NCBI GenBank assembly: GCA_009774175.1
Contig: VSNG01000007.1
Coordinates: forward strand, 1 to 64,000
Direction of reading: 5' to 3'
Length of the DNA stretch: 64,000 nucleotides
Source: Lachnospiraceae bacterium
GTDB lineage: Bacteria > Bacillota > Clostridia > Lachnospirales > Lachnospiraceae
The notes beneath the pieces were generated by a model, which saw only the letters and a program-made list of their open reading frames with translations, searched no databases and was not told where the DNA came from. The stretch's first letter is position 1; every line of letters starts with the position of its first letter. The translations under genes and the position numbers were made by a program. Shown piece by piece: positions 34,203 through 42,957 of the stretch.

Positions 34203-35291
34203 ATGATTTCAAATCAGATTTTGCAAAATACGATAGAAGGGCTTAAGGCTATCGCGAGAGTGGAGCTTTGCGTTATGGATGTGGACGGAAAGGTTGCGGC
34301 CATGACGACAGAGGGTATGGAGAGATGCAGCAGCGCTGCCGCTGAATTTGCGGAATCTCCGGCGGATTCACAGGAGATTCAGGGCTATCAGTATTTTAAG
34401 ATATATGATGAGCAGCAGCTGGAGTATATTCTGGTGGCAGGCGGCGTGGGAGAGGACGTCTACATGGTCGGAAAGATGGTGGCGTTCCAGATTCAGAACC
34501 TGCTTGTAGCCTATAAGGAGCGGTTTGATAAGGATAATTTCATCAAAAATCTGCTTCTTGACAATTTATTATTGGTGGACATATACAGCCGGGCCAAAAA
34601 GCTACATATTCAGACGGATGTCAGGCGCGTGGTGCTTATTTTGGAAACGGATAATGTCAAGGACTGCAATGCGCTGGAGAGTGTGCGCGCATACTTTGGC
34701 GTCAATAACAAAGATTTTATTACCGCCGTTGATGAGAATAATGTCATTGTGGTGAAGGATCTTTCCGAGGACGACAGTCCGCGGGAGATCGAAAAGACGG
34801 CGGCCGCGGTGGCGGTTTATCTGCGGAAGGAGAGCTTCAGGAACGTCCGAATTGCTTACGGTACTGTGGTAAGCGAGATTAAGGGCGTAAGCGGCTCTTA
34901 CAAGGAGGCCAAGATGGCGCTGGACGTGGGCAAGATTTTCTTCAATGAGCGCGACGTCATCGCCTACAGCGAGCTGGGCATCGGCCGTCTGATTTATCAG
35001 CTCCCGATTCCGCTTTGCAAAATGTTCATTAAGGAGATTTTTGACGGGAAGAGCCCGGATGAGTTTGACGAGGAAACGCTTGTCACCATCAACAAATTTT
35101 TCGAAAATTCCCTGAACGTATCGGAGACTTCGAGACAGCTGTTTATCCACAGAAATACGCTGGTATACCGGCTTGACAAGCTCCAGAAGAGCACGGGACT
35201 TGATCTGCGTGTGTTTGAAGACGCCATAACATTTAAAATCGCGCTTATGGTTGTGAAATATATGAAGTATATGGAATCCTTTGAATTTTAA
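34203..35291 (+). CDS. CdaR/PucR-type transcriptional regulator
   Basis: A 362-residue cytosolic regulator. The N-terminal ~130 residues resemble a sugar-diacid-recognition-like sensor (NTIEGLKAIARVELCVMDVD). A GGDEF-like middle (VRRVVLILETDNV...RIAYGTVVSEIKGVSGSYKE) and a C-terminal PucR helix-turn-helix follow: LFIHRNTLVYRLDKLQKSTG (about 316-335) then LRVFEDAITFKIALMV. Its ligand is unknown. It stands 36 bases before ftsE with no terminator between, so it may be co-expressed with the division genes, although CdaR-type proteins usually control carbon-acid uptake. Confidence 0.85.
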   Translation: MISNQILQNTIEGLKAIARVELCVMDVDGKVAAMTTEGMERCSSAAAEFAESPADSQEIQGYQYFKIYDEQQLEYILVAGGVGEDVYMVGKMVAFQIQNLLVAYKERFDKDNFIKNLLLDNLLLVDIYSRAKKLHIQTDVRRVVLILETDNVKDCNALESVRAYFGVNNKDFITAVDENNVIVVKDLSEDDSPREIEKTAAAVAVYLRKESFRNVRIAYGTVVSEIKGVSGSYKEAKMALDVGKIFFNERDVIAYSELGIGRLIYQLPIPLCKMFIKEIFDGKSPDEFDEETLVTINKFFENSLNVSETSRQLFIHRNTLVYRLDKLQKSTGLDLRVFEDAITFKIALMVVKYMKYMESFEF

Positions 35292-35327
35292 CAAGGTAAC
35301 AGAAGAATAAAAGTAGGAGAGAAAAAC

Positions 35328-36059
35328 GTGGCAGTTAAGAAAAAAAGAAAAAGTCCTGTGACAGAGAGTGAGATTATAACCCTGACAAATGTGAGTAAGG
35401 CTTATTCAACCGGCGCGCCGGCGCTTAAGGACGTAAATCTTCGTATCAGCAGAGGAGAATTTGTTTTTATCGTGGGCGACAGCGGTTCGGGTAAGTCTAC
35501 CCTTATTAAGCTGCTTTTGAGAGAGCTTACTGTCAGCAGCGGCTACATCAATGTGATGGGATATGACCTGTCCAAAATAAAACACAGAAAAATCCCGAAA
35601 TTCAGAAGAAATCTGGGTATTGTGTTTCAGGACTTCCGCCTGCTAAAGGACAGGAATGTTTATGAGAACGTGGCGTTTGCCCAGCGCATTATCCAGAAAT
35701 CAAATAAGGAAATCAAGAAGAACGTCCCCAGCATTTTGGCGATTGTGGGTCTGGCGGGTAAGTATAAGGCGAAACCCAGACAGCTTTCCGGCGGCGAGCA
35801 GCAGAGAGTGGCTCTTGCACGTGCGCTGGTGAACCAGCCGACCATCCTTTTGGCGGACGAGCCTACTGGTAATCTGGATCCGAAAAATTCATGGGAAATC
35901 ATGAAGCTTCTGGAGCAGATCAATGAAAACGGAACAACTGTTATTGTTGTTACCCACAACCGTGAAATTGTGAATGCCATGCAGAAACGTGTTGTCACCC
36001 TGCGCCGTGGCGTTATTATCAGCGACGAGGAAAAGGGAGGGTATATTGATGAGGATTAA
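35328..36059 (+). CDS. ftsE: Cell division ATP-binding protein FtsE
   Basis: A 243-residue ABC ATPase that with FtsX drives cell-wall hydrolase activity at the division site. Motifs are Walker A GDSGSGKSTLIK, Q-loop NLGIVFQDFRLLKDRNVYEN (the DFRLL stretch is typical for FtsE), signature LSGGEQQRVALARALV, Walker B ILLADEPTGNLDP and switch His VVTHNREIV. The start is GTG 35328 after AGGAGAG. An extra N-terminal ~15 residues are basic. It overlaps ftsX by 11 bases. Confidence 0.95.
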   Translation: MAVKKKRKSPVTESEIITLTNVSKAYSTGAPALKDVNLRISRGEFVFIVGDSGSGKSTLIKLLLRELTVSSGYINVMGYDLSKIKHRKIPKFRRNLGIVFQDFRLLKDRNVYENVAFAQRIIQKSNKEIKKNVPSILAIVGLAGKYKAKPRQLSGGEQQRVALARALVNQPTILLADEPTGNLDPKNSWEIMKLLEQINENGTTVIVVTHNREIVNAMQKRVVTLRRGVIISDEEKGGYIDED

Positions 36060-36945
36060 TACGTTTTTTTATACGCTCAAGCAGGGCTTTCGCAATATTT
36101 TCCGAAACAAGCTCTTCTCGCTGGCGTCTATTGCAACCATTGCGGCCTGCCTTTTTCTTTTTGGTATCTTTTATGCCATTGTGGCGAATTTTCAGCATAT
36201 CGTGAAGAATGCGGAGGAGGGCGTCTCCGTATGGGTGTTCTTTGACGAAGGTATTGAGGATGTGCGGATTCAGCAGATCGGCGATATGATTGCGAAGCGG
36301 CCCGAGGTGGCAAAAATGGACTTTATCTCCGCCGAAGCGGCATGGGAGGGATTTCGCGACGAGTATCTGGGAGAGTACGGCGACGGCTTTACCGAGAATC
36401 CGCTGGAAAATTCCGCAAACTATCAGGTATATTTGAACGATGTATCCATGCAGTCGGCGCTGGTAACTTATCTGGAATCCATAGACGGCGTGCGCATGGT
36501 CAACCGCTCTGAGCTTGTGGCGACTACCCTGACGGGAATCAACGCGCTGATTGCCTATGTGTCTGTGGGTATCATTGCCATTTTGCTGGCGGTGTCCATA
36601 TTCCTGATCAGCAATACCGTAGCGATTGGTATCTCCGTCCGCAAGGAGGAGATCAATATTATGAAATATATCGGAGCCACCGACTTTTTCGTCCGGTCTC
36701 CCTTTGTGGTGGAAGGTATCATGATCGGACTGATCGGCGCGGCTTTGCCCCTTGGCTTTATTTACACGATATATAATGTGGTTCTTGAATATGTGACGGA
36801 TCGGTTTCCACAGCTGTCCTCGCTTCTCAGCTTTGTGGCGGTAGAGGAGGTATTTAACGTGCTGGTGCCGATATCTTTGGGGCTGGGCGTCGGCATCGGT
36901 TTTCTGGGCAGTATTGTGACGGTGAGAAGACATCTGAGAGTTTGA
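36049..36945 (+). CDS. ftsX: Cell division protein FtsX
   Basis: A 298-residue membrane protein with four predicted helices: one near 22-45, an extracellular loop (about 50-160) and three more in the C-terminal half. It has the family N-terminus FFYTLKQGFRNIFRNKLFSL, NTVAIGISVRKEEINIMKYI and GATDFFVRSPFVVEG. FtsX passes the ATPase signal of FtsE to an outside partner, in Firmicutes an M23 or NlpC/P60 hydrolase. The next gene encodes such an M23 protein. ATG 36049 follows GGGAGG and overlaps ftsE. Confidence 0.94.
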   Translation: MRINTFFYTLKQGFRNIFRNKLFSLASIATIAACLFLFGIFYAIVANFQHIVKNAEEGVSVWVFFDEGIEDVRIQQIGDMIAKRPEVAKMDFISAEAAWEGFRDEYLGEYGDGFTENPLENSANYQVYLNDVSMQSALVTYLESIDGVRMVNRSELVATTLTGINALIAYVSVGIIAILLAVSIFLISNTVAIGISVRKEEINIMKYIGATDFFVRSPFVVEGIMIGLIGAALPLGFIYTIYNVVLEYVTDRFPQLSSLLSFVAVEEVFNVLVPISLGLGVGIGFLGSIVTVRRHLRV

Positions 36946-36964
36946 TTATATTAGAGGATGAAAC

Positions 36965-38188
36965 TTGAGAGCAAATGTGAAGATTAAACTGAAAAGAATC
37001 TCAATCTTATGTTTGTGTCTTGCGTTTGTGATTTCCTGCGCAGTTCCCGGGATTCCCGCTCAGGCGGTGACTAACGAGAGCATCCGGGAGAAGGAGCGGG
37101 AGATTGAAAAGGCCAAAGAACAGGTTTCCGGATTGAAAAGTAACCTGACGGATGTGGAGAAGCTTAAAAAGGAGCTGGAACAGTCCAAAAGCGACCTGAC
37201 GGCTTATGTTCAGCAGTTGGACGGGCAGCTTGCTGACATACAGGAGAAGATTGAGAAATATAATACATTGATTACCGAGAAAGAGGAAGAGATTGAGGTA
37301 ACCACGCAGGAGCTGGAGGAGGCTGTGGTGCAGCAGGAGGAACAGTATGCCGCCATGAAAAAGCGCATCCAGTTCATGTATGAGCGAAGCGATTCCTTTT
37401 ATATGGAAACTCTTTTCGGCTCCAACAGTATTGCGGGGATCGTAAACCGGGCCGATTACATCGAAGCCCTTTCTCGCTATGACAGGGAGAAGCTGGATGA
37501 GTATGTGGAGACCAGAAAGTACGTGGAGCTGTGCAAAGAAGAGCTGGAAGCTGAAAAAGGGCTTTTGGACGAGGCGAAAGCGGCGGTAAAGCAGGAGGAA
37601 GCCAATATCAGCAGCCTGATTGGCGAGAAGGAGGCCCAGATTGTTTCCGTCAGCGGGGACATCCAAAACAAAGAGGCGGCCATCAAGGAATATGAGGCCA
37701 TGATTGCTCAAGAGAATGCGGAGATTGCGGCCCTGGAAAAGGCGGTGGCGGAAGAGCGGGCGAGACTGGAGGCCGAAAATGCCAGAGTCTATAATGGCGG
37801 AATGTTTGCCTGGCCCTGTCCCGGTTACAAGCGTATTTCCGACGAATACGGAAACCGTATGCATCCCATTCTCGGCATAGAAAAGTTCCATAACGGTCTG
37901 GATATGGCTGCGTCTTCCGGCACGCCCATTCTGGCGGCTTATGACGGCGATGTGGTGGCGGCGGCTTACAGCGGCAGTATGGGCAACTATATCATGATTG
38001 ACCACGGAAGCGGACTGTACACCATATATATGCACTGTTCGGCGCTCTATGTCTCCAAAGGACAGAGCGTCTCCAAAGGACAGAATATTGCGGCTGTTGG
38101 CTCTACGGGCCGTTCCACCGGTCCGCACCTGCATTTCAGTGTGCGCCTGAACGGAAATTACGTGAGCCCGTGGAACTACTTAAATTAA
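36965..38188 (+). CDS. M23 peptidase with coiled coil (EnvC/PcsB-like), FtsEX partner
   Basis: A 407-residue secreted protein. A signal peptide (cleavage near PAQA-V, about residue 35) is followed by long coiled-coil helices (about 38-270) and a LytM/M23 domain (about 280-405). The Zn ligands are in KFHNGLDMAASSG (H and D) and PHLHFSVRLNG (HxH). It fits the FtsX-activated hydrolase class by both layout and position, 19 bases after ftsX. The start is TTG 36965 after AGAGG. Its TAA stop shares its last base with a 161-bp palindromic element. Confidence 0.92.
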   Translation: MRANVKIKLKRISILCLCLAFVISCAVPGIPAQAVTNESIREKEREIEKAKEQVSGLKSNLTDVEKLKKELEQSKSDLTAYVQQLDGQLADIQEKIEKYNTLITEKEEEIEVTTQELEEAVVQQEEQYAAMKKRIQFMYERSDSFYMETLFGSNSIAGIVNRADYIEALSRYDREKLDEYVETRKYVELCKEELEAEKGLLDEAKAAVKQEEANISSLIGEKEAQIVSVSGDIQNKEAAIKEYEAMIAQENAEIAALEKAVAEERARLEAENARVYNGGMFAWPCPGYKRISDEYGNRMHPILGIEKFHNGLDMAASSGTPILAAYDGDVVAAAYSGSMGNYIMIDHGSGLYTIYMHCSALYVSKGQSVSKGQNIAAVGSTGRSTGPHLHFSVRLNGNYVSPWNYLN

Positions 38189-38348
38189 CAGCTCAGCCAT
38201 GCGTTGTGAAGGAACGAAAACCATGCTTGCATGAGTTTTCGGAAATGAGCAAACGCATGAGCGGAGCGCCCGCTTATGAGCAAATGTAGCTGCAAAGCAG
38301 CGGAGAAGCCTCGAAGAGGCGATTTGCGAATGGCGCGGGCTGAGCTGT
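38188..38348 (+). repeat. Interspersed palindromic element, copy C (161 bp)
   Basis: Perfect terminal inverted repeats ACAGCTCAGCC (38188-38198) and GGCTGAGCTGT (38338-38348). Inside: ATGCGTT/AACGCAT (38199-38205, 38252-38258), CGAAAAC/GTTTTCG with tip ATGC-TT-GCAT, GCGCC/GGCGC, GCAAAT/ATTTGC (38280-38285, 38322-38327), and two small hairpins GCTGC-AAA-GCAGC (38289-38301) and GCCTC-GAA-GAGGC (38308-38320). These hairpins begin at offsets 101 and 120, the same as in copy B, while most paired bases differ in a compensating way. Confidence 0.87.
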
Positions 38349-38396
38349 AAAAAACAGACGGACGAAAGTATAAAGTGTAAGAGGAGATGACCCATT

Positions 38397-39782
38397 TTGA
38401 ATTCGAACGAAAATAACAACCGTTATTACAATGACTACGGCTATCCAAATAATAACCGTCAGCCCAACCCCTACAACGGTGCATATGGCGGCGGCTATCA
38501 GGGGAATTATAATAATGGACAGCCGCAGCCGCCAATGCAGGGTTTCGGCTACGGATCAGGAAATGATAAGGGAAACGGCCGGTTTGTTCTGGGATTTGTG
38601 GCAGGGATTGCATTGACTGCGTTAGTCTCGGGATTCGTTTATGTGGGCATAAAGTTTTATGAAAGTGCGGGCGGCAGAAATGCTGCGGATGATACGGCCG
38701 AAAGCGTGGTGAGCGAGGATACCGAGAAGAAATTATCCGCCATTGAAGATGTGATCGAGGAATATTATTATCAGGATGCGGATATTGATGTTGATGCCAT
38801 GACCGAGGGCATGTACGCGGGCATGGTTAATTCGCTGGGAGATCCTTATTCTGTCTACTATACCGAGGAGGAGTGGCAGGAGCTCATGCAGGAGACGGAA
38901 GGGGTTTACTACGGGATCGGCGCATATCTGATGATTGATCCCAATACGGGACTGGGGAAGATATCAGGTGTGATTGAAAATACGCCCGCGCAGGAGGCGG
39001 GACTGCGCGCCGACGACCTGCTCTATCAGGTGGACGGCGTTTCCACCATGGGAATGGAGCTGTCCGAGATCGTGTCCATGGTGAAGGGAGAAGAGGGAAC
39101 GACGGTTCATCTTACCATATACAGGGAAGGCGAAACCGACTATCTGGAAATAGATGTGGAGCGTCGAAAGATTGAGTCGCCGACGGTTAATTATGAAATG
39201 CTGGAGGATGATATCGGATATATTCAGATATCCGAGTTTGACGAGGTAACTACAGATCAGTTTACCGAGGCTTTGGCTGTGGTGAAAGGCTCCGGAGCAA
39301 AGGGGCTTATTCTCGATCTGCGCGGCAATCCCGGCGGCAGTTTAAATGTGGTAGTGGACATAGCGAGAGCCATTCTGCCGAAGGGGCTGATCGTTTATAC
39401 GGAAGATAAGTATGGTCAGCGCGACGAGTATACCTGCGACGGCAGGAGTGAGCTGGATCTTCCGCTGGTGGTTCTTGTGAATGGTAATTCCGCCAGCGCG
39501 TCAGAGATTCTTGCAGGCGCCATCAAGGATTACAGGAAGGGTGTTCTGGTTGGAACGACTACCTTTGGAAAGGGTATTGTGCAACGTGTATTGCCGCTGA
39601 CTGACGGTACTGCTTTGAAGCTTACCATCAGCGCCTACTATACTCCTAACGGCAACAATATCCATGGGGTTGGTATTGAACCTGATGTGATCTGTGAATT
39701 TGACAGTGAAGCATACTATGAGGACGGCGTGGATAATCAGCTTGAGAAAGCTGTGGAGGAGGTTAAGAAAGCCGGAAGATAA
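38397..39782 (+). CDS. S41 C-terminal processing peptidase (CtpA-like)
   Basis: A 461-residue membrane-anchored protease. An Asn/Gln/Gly/Tyr-rich N-terminal tail of about 60 residues is cytoplasmic. A membrane helix (about 63-83) precedes a PDZ domain (about 175-260) and an S41 core with the Ser nucleophile in VNGNSASASEILAGAIKDYR and the Lys in GTTTFGKGIVQRVLPL. It probably trims cell-wall or secreted proteins; next to FtsEX-M23 it may regulate hydrolase levels. The start is TTG 38397 after GAGGAGAT. The repeat-bearing spacer separates it from the M23 gene. Confidence 0.93.
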   Translation: MNSNENNNRYYNDYGYPNNNRQPNPYNGAYGGGYQGNYNNGQPQPPMQGFGYGSGNDKGNGRFVLGFVAGIALTALVSGFVYVGIKFYESAGGRNAADDTAESVVSEDTEKKLSAIEDVIEEYYYQDADIDVDAMTEGMYAGMVNSLGDPYSVYYTEEEWQELMQETEGVYYGIGAYLMIDPNTGLGKISGVIENTPAQEAGLRADDLLYQVDGVSTMGMELSEIVSMVKGEEGTTVHLTIYREGETDYLEIDVERRKIESPTVNYEMLEDDIGYIQISEFDEVTTDQFTEALAVVKGSGAKGLILDLRGNPGGSLNVVVDIARAILPKGLIVYTEDKYGQRDEYTCDGRSELDLPLVVLVNGNSASASEILAGAIKDYRKGVLVGTTTFGKGIVQRVLPLTDGTALKLTISAYYTPNGNNIHGVGIEPDVICEFDSEAYYEDGVDNQLEKAVEEVKKAGR

Positions 39783-39803
39783 CGGAATAAGCGGGAGGTT
39801 TCT

Positions 39804-41114
39804 ATGAATATTGTCCTTTTGTCGGGCGGTTCGGGCAAACGCCTGTGGCCCCTCTCCAATGATACCCGGTCCAAGCAGTTTATTAAAATATTTCGGACCG
39901 ATACAGGTGATTATGAGTCGATGGTACAGCGGGTATACCGCCAGATTTGCGCTGTGGATGCAACAGCCAATGTAACCATCGCAACTTCAAAGGCGCAGGT
40001 GTCGGCGATTCATAACCAGTTGGGAACGGATGTGGGTATCAGTGTAGAACCCTGCAGGCGTGACACCTTTCCTGCCATTGCGCTGGCGGCGGCTTATCTT
40101 CATGATGAGAGAGGCGTTTTGGAAACTGAGTCCGTGGTAGTCTGTCCGGTTGATCCTTATGTGGAGCAGGATTACTTTGAGGCATTGAAGGAGCTGGGCA
40201 GGCAGGCGGCACAGAGCGAGGCCAATCTTGTGCTCATGGGAATTGAACCTACTTATCCGAGCGCCAAGTACGGTTATATTATTCCCGAAAGCAAAAATAC
40301 GGTCAGCCGTGTGTCGATGTTTAAGGAAAAGCCGGATGAGGAAACCGCAAAGGATTATATTGGCAGGGGAGCTCTCTGGAACGGCGGCGTATTTGCCTTT
40401 CGTCTTGGCTATGTGCTCAGGCGCGCTCATGAGCTGATTTCGTTTAAAGATTACCGTGACCTTTATGATAAATATGATACCCTGCAAAAGATCAGCTTCG
40501 ACTATGCTGTGGTGGAGCATGAACCGCAGATTGAAGTGATGCGCTTTAGCGGTATGTGGAAGGATATGGGAACCTGGAATACACTGACGGAGGCCATGGA
40601 AAGTCCCAGCATCGGGAAAGCAATTCTGAACGATATGTGCGATAACGTGCATGTGGTTAATGAACTGGATGTGCCGGTGCTTTGTATGGGGTTAAAGGAT
40701 GTGGTGGTTTCGGCCAGTCCCGAAGGCATTCTTGTTTCGGATAAAGCGCAGTCAAGCTATATTAAGCCTTTTGTAGATACCATTGACCAGCAGATTATGT
40801 TTGCGGAAAAATCATGGGGGAGCTTTCGCGTTATAGATATTGAAGAGGGCAGCATGACCATCAAAGTTACCCTGAATGCGGGACATAAGATGAATTATCA
40901 CAGCCATGAGAGGCGTGATGAAATATGGAATGTTATTGCGGGAGAGGGCCGTACCATCATTGACGGTGTGGAGCAGAAGGTATCCGCCGGAGATGTGGTT
41001 ACCATGAAAGCCGGAACGCCTCACACAATTATTGCTGATACGGCATTACAGGTGATTGAAGTGCAGATCGGGCAGGAAATCAGTGTGGCGGATAAGAAAA
41101 AGCTGGAATATTAA
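39804..41114 (+). CDS. Mannose-1-phosphate guanylyltransferase with cupin domain
   Basis: A 436-residue enzyme that makes GDP-mannose from mannose-1-phosphate and GTP. The nucleotidyltransferase domain begins LLSGGSGKRLWPLSNDTRSK, and has VCPVDPYVEQDYFEAL, KYGYIIPE and FKEKPDEETA. The C-terminal ~110 residues form a cupin like type II phosphomannose isomerase (MNYHSHERRDEIWNVIAGEG, AGTPHTIIA), so it may be bifunctional. It supplies GDP-mannose for surface glycans. It lies 21 bases after ctpA. A promoter for the next cassette starts 20 bases beyond its stop. Confidence 0.9.
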   Translation: MNIVLLSGGSGKRLWPLSNDTRSKQFIKIFRTDTGDYESMVQRVYRQICAVDATANVTIATSKAQVSAIHNQLGTDVGISVEPCRRDTFPAIALAAAYLHDERGVLETESVVVCPVDPYVEQDYFEALKELGRQAAQSEANLVLMGIEPTYPSAKYGYIIPESKNTVSRVSMFKEKPDEETAKDYIGRGALWNGGVFAFRLGYVLRRAHELISFKDYRDLYDKYDTLQKISFDYAVVEHEPQIEVMRFSGMWKDMGTWNTLTEAMESPSIGKAILNDMCDNVHVVNELDVPVLCMGLKDVVVSASPEGILVSDKAQSSYIKPFVDTIDQQIMFAEKSWGSFRVIDIEEGSMTIKVTLNAGHKMNYHSHERRDEIWNVIAGEGRTIIDGVEQKVSAGDVVTMKAGTPHTIIADTALQVIEVQIGQEISVADKKKLEY

Positions 41115-41134
41115 TGCTCCATGAGCCAAACAAA

Positions 41135-41163
41135 TTGACAATGATAGTTCAATGCAGTAGAAT
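41135..41163 (+). promoter_or_regulatory. Promoter of the RelA/SpoT-domain cassette
   Basis: TTGACA (41135-41140), 17 bp, TAGAAT (41158-41163), 36 bases before the ATG. A near-consensus promoter, so the cassette is transcribed independently of manC. Confidence 0.75.
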
Positions 41164-41199
41164 TTTGTTATTTACATTTTGGCAAGGAGTAAGATACGA

Positions 41200-42156
41200 A
41201 TGACAGTAGATGAATGGCAGGAGTGGTGGAAGACATTTCTGAAAGAACAAAAATTAGAGGGCAAAATTCAAGATCTTAATTTGTTAGACCGGCAGAATGG
41301 CCACGAGGCCCAAACAGAGAAAATATGTTTCGAAGTTTATACTAATTATGATAAAATAAAAGATGACTTGGAGGAAGTAAAAACAGAGCTGATAAATATG
41401 CTTGGACAGTTGGAAGAGGTGCATTTACAAAGCGGGCGTGTGAAAAGAAAGGATAGTCTGATTGAAAAGATTATTCGAAAGAGGTATGAATATCAGGTAT
41501 CACAGACGAGCTGTTACGCACATTTAAACAGCCAGAATTATACCGACATTATAACGGATTTGGCAGGAATCAGATTAATTATGAATTATCGTGGGAAATG
41601 GAAGGATATTCATAATCAGATTTTAGAGAAATTTCCACTCAGGGAGCCGGATTTATATGAAAAGTTTGAGCATTTGCCACATGTAGAAGGAGAAAAATTT
41701 CTGGCAGAAATTCCTATCGTATATTATGCCAAGGGTGATTCCGAAGAAGAATATTCACAGGAGAATCTCAAAACAAAAGAGCATAAACAGGGATATAGAA
41801 GTATTCATTATGTAATTAGTTATAAAAGATGTTATGTAGAGTTGCAGGTCAGAACCATATACGACGAGGCGTGGAGCGACTGCGATCACAGATATGTTTA
41901 CAAACATGAGGCCAAACCCAATAATTTAGCTTTGAGCAAATTATCGGCTATCTTATGTAAAATAACGAATGTAGCAAATGATATCGGAGATAATATGCAT
42001 GATGTTTTTCTATATGATAAATTTTCCGGTGCAGACGGGGATATCTGGACGGCCTCTTCTGAAGATATAAAGTTTTATAACGAGATGGTTGCAAAATTAA
42101 GAGTGGCAGAAGAAGAACTGTCAGCTTTTGTCGGCAGATTGAACGGGAATAATTGA
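41200..42156 (+). CDS. RelA/SpoT-domain (nucleotide pyrophosphokinase-like) protein
   Basis: A 318-residue protein with a RelA/SpoT synthetase-type domain. Seen are KDSLIEKIIRKRYEY (about 87-101), ITDLAGIRLIMNY, GYRSIHYVI (the G-loop with its Tyr) and VELQVRTIYDEAWSDCDHRY, matching the ELQVRT...W..xxH pattern. No HD hydrolase, TGS or ACT domain is present. It is larger than the SAS enzymes RelP/RelQ (about 210-250 residues), with added N- and C-terminal parts. It could make (p)ppGpp, or act as a toxSAS-type toxin. It is markedly AT-rich against its neighbours and heads a three-gene run. Start ATG 41200 after AAGGAG. Confidence 0.82.
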   Translation: MTVDEWQEWWKTFLKEQKLEGKIQDLNLLDRQNGHEAQTEKICFEVYTNYDKIKDDLEEVKTELINMLGQLEEVHLQSGRVKRKDSLIEKIIRKRYEYQVSQTSCYAHLNSQNYTDIITDLAGIRLIMNYRGKWKDIHNQILEKFPLREPDLYEKFEHLPHVEGEKFLAEIPIVYYAKGDSEEEYSQENLKTKEHKQGYRSIHYVISYKRCYVELQVRTIYDEAWSDCDHRYVYKHEAKPNNLALSKLSAILCKITNVANDIGDNMHDVFLYDKFSGADGDIWTASSEDIKFYNEMVAKLRVAEEELSAFVGRLNGNN

Positions 42157-42186
42157 TTGATCAAAGCTTCGTATGGAGGAAACGGT

Positions 42187-42399
42187 ATGAACTCAGGATG
42201 GAATGAACGGGCAAGGCAATTTGTAAAAAGAATTGAAGATGGGACGATTCCAAAGCGGCATTTGATAAATCATGGAGAGGATTTTACAAAAGGGCCGGAG
42301 GATATTGCCTGTATGCGCTTTAACCGATACCTTGGTTCATGCGGTTATCGGTTAATGAGATACCGGATCGAAACGGAGGCAAGGATTTATCGTGGATGA
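42187..42399 (+). CDS. Small protein of unknown function in the RelA/SpoT cassette
   Basis: A 70-residue, basic protein of no family I recognise: MNSGWNERARQFVKRIEDGT, then IPKRHLINHGEDFTKG and a Cys/Arg-rich end. It starts 30 bases after the RelA/SpoT-domain gene with GGAGG at good spacing, and its last 8 bases overlap the next gene, so the three are probably one operon. A partner or antitoxin role is possible from its size and position only; nothing in the sequence proves it. Confidence 0.6.
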   Translation: MNSGWNERARQFVKRIEDGTIPKRHLINHGEDFTKGPEDIACMRFNRYLGSCGYRLMRYRIETEARIYRG

Positions 42400-42946
42400 A
42401 AAAAACAGCATGGCAGAATCCGGGGGATATCAATACTTAATTCAAAAGTTTGGAAAAGAAAAAGTGACGTCCCGATTCGAGTTTGTAAACAAAATATTGC
42501 AACAATATATCTTACAAAATCAATATGAAAGCAGAGTATCAGTTTGTCAGAATATAGTGGAACATATTGTAATTGATTATTTTGTGGATATTGACCGACT
42601 CAAGGAGTTTCAGGAAATTGAGCTTGTCAATGAAATTAAAATATATTCTTATCTGTCTTACTGGATACTGCGGCATAAACCTTTGCAGATTATTGCATGC
42701 GATGGACAGGATGATCTGGTATTTGTTAATGAAGAATGCGTAGCGGACTTCCTTTGCAGCTTTCTTTTTACGAAGCCTGACAATATTCCTTTTATAGCAG
42801 AACAGAAGCCGCAAATTGATGAGTTTGTAAAAACGTTAAGGTATCATCTGGCTTATCGGAGCTATTCTGCACAGAACATTGAATTAATGCTGTTGGCGTT
42901 CAATGCAGGAAGAGGATATCAGTATTCCGTAGACTATCAACGCTAG
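42392..42946 (+). CDS. Unknown protein, third gene of the RelA/SpoT cassette
   Basis: A 184-residue soluble-looking protein that I do not recognise. It is mostly helical by composition, with FVNKILQQYILQNQYESRVS, an acidic middle (VIDYFVDIDRLKEFQEIELV) and YHLAYRSYSAQNIELMLLAF near the end. The start is GTG 42392, overlapping the previous gene by 8 bases. Base composition is AT-rich like the two genes before it, so the three probably arrived together. Its role could be antitoxin, target-sensing or unrelated. Confidence 0.65.
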   Translation: MDEKNSMAESGGYQYLIQKFGKEKVTSRFEFVNKILQQYILQNQYESRVSVCQNIVEHIVIDYFVDIDRLKEFQEIELVNEIKIYSYLSYWILRHKPLQIIACDGQDDLVFVNEECVADFLCSFLFTKPDNIPFIAEQKPQIDEFVKTLRYHLAYRSYSAQNIELMLLAFNAGRGYQYSVDYQR

Positions 42947-42957
42947 AGTGGCCGAGC

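Noticed and set aside
41179..41199. Upstream TTG start for the RelA/SpoT-domain gene
   Set aside because: It lies over the AAGGAG site that serves ATG 41200.
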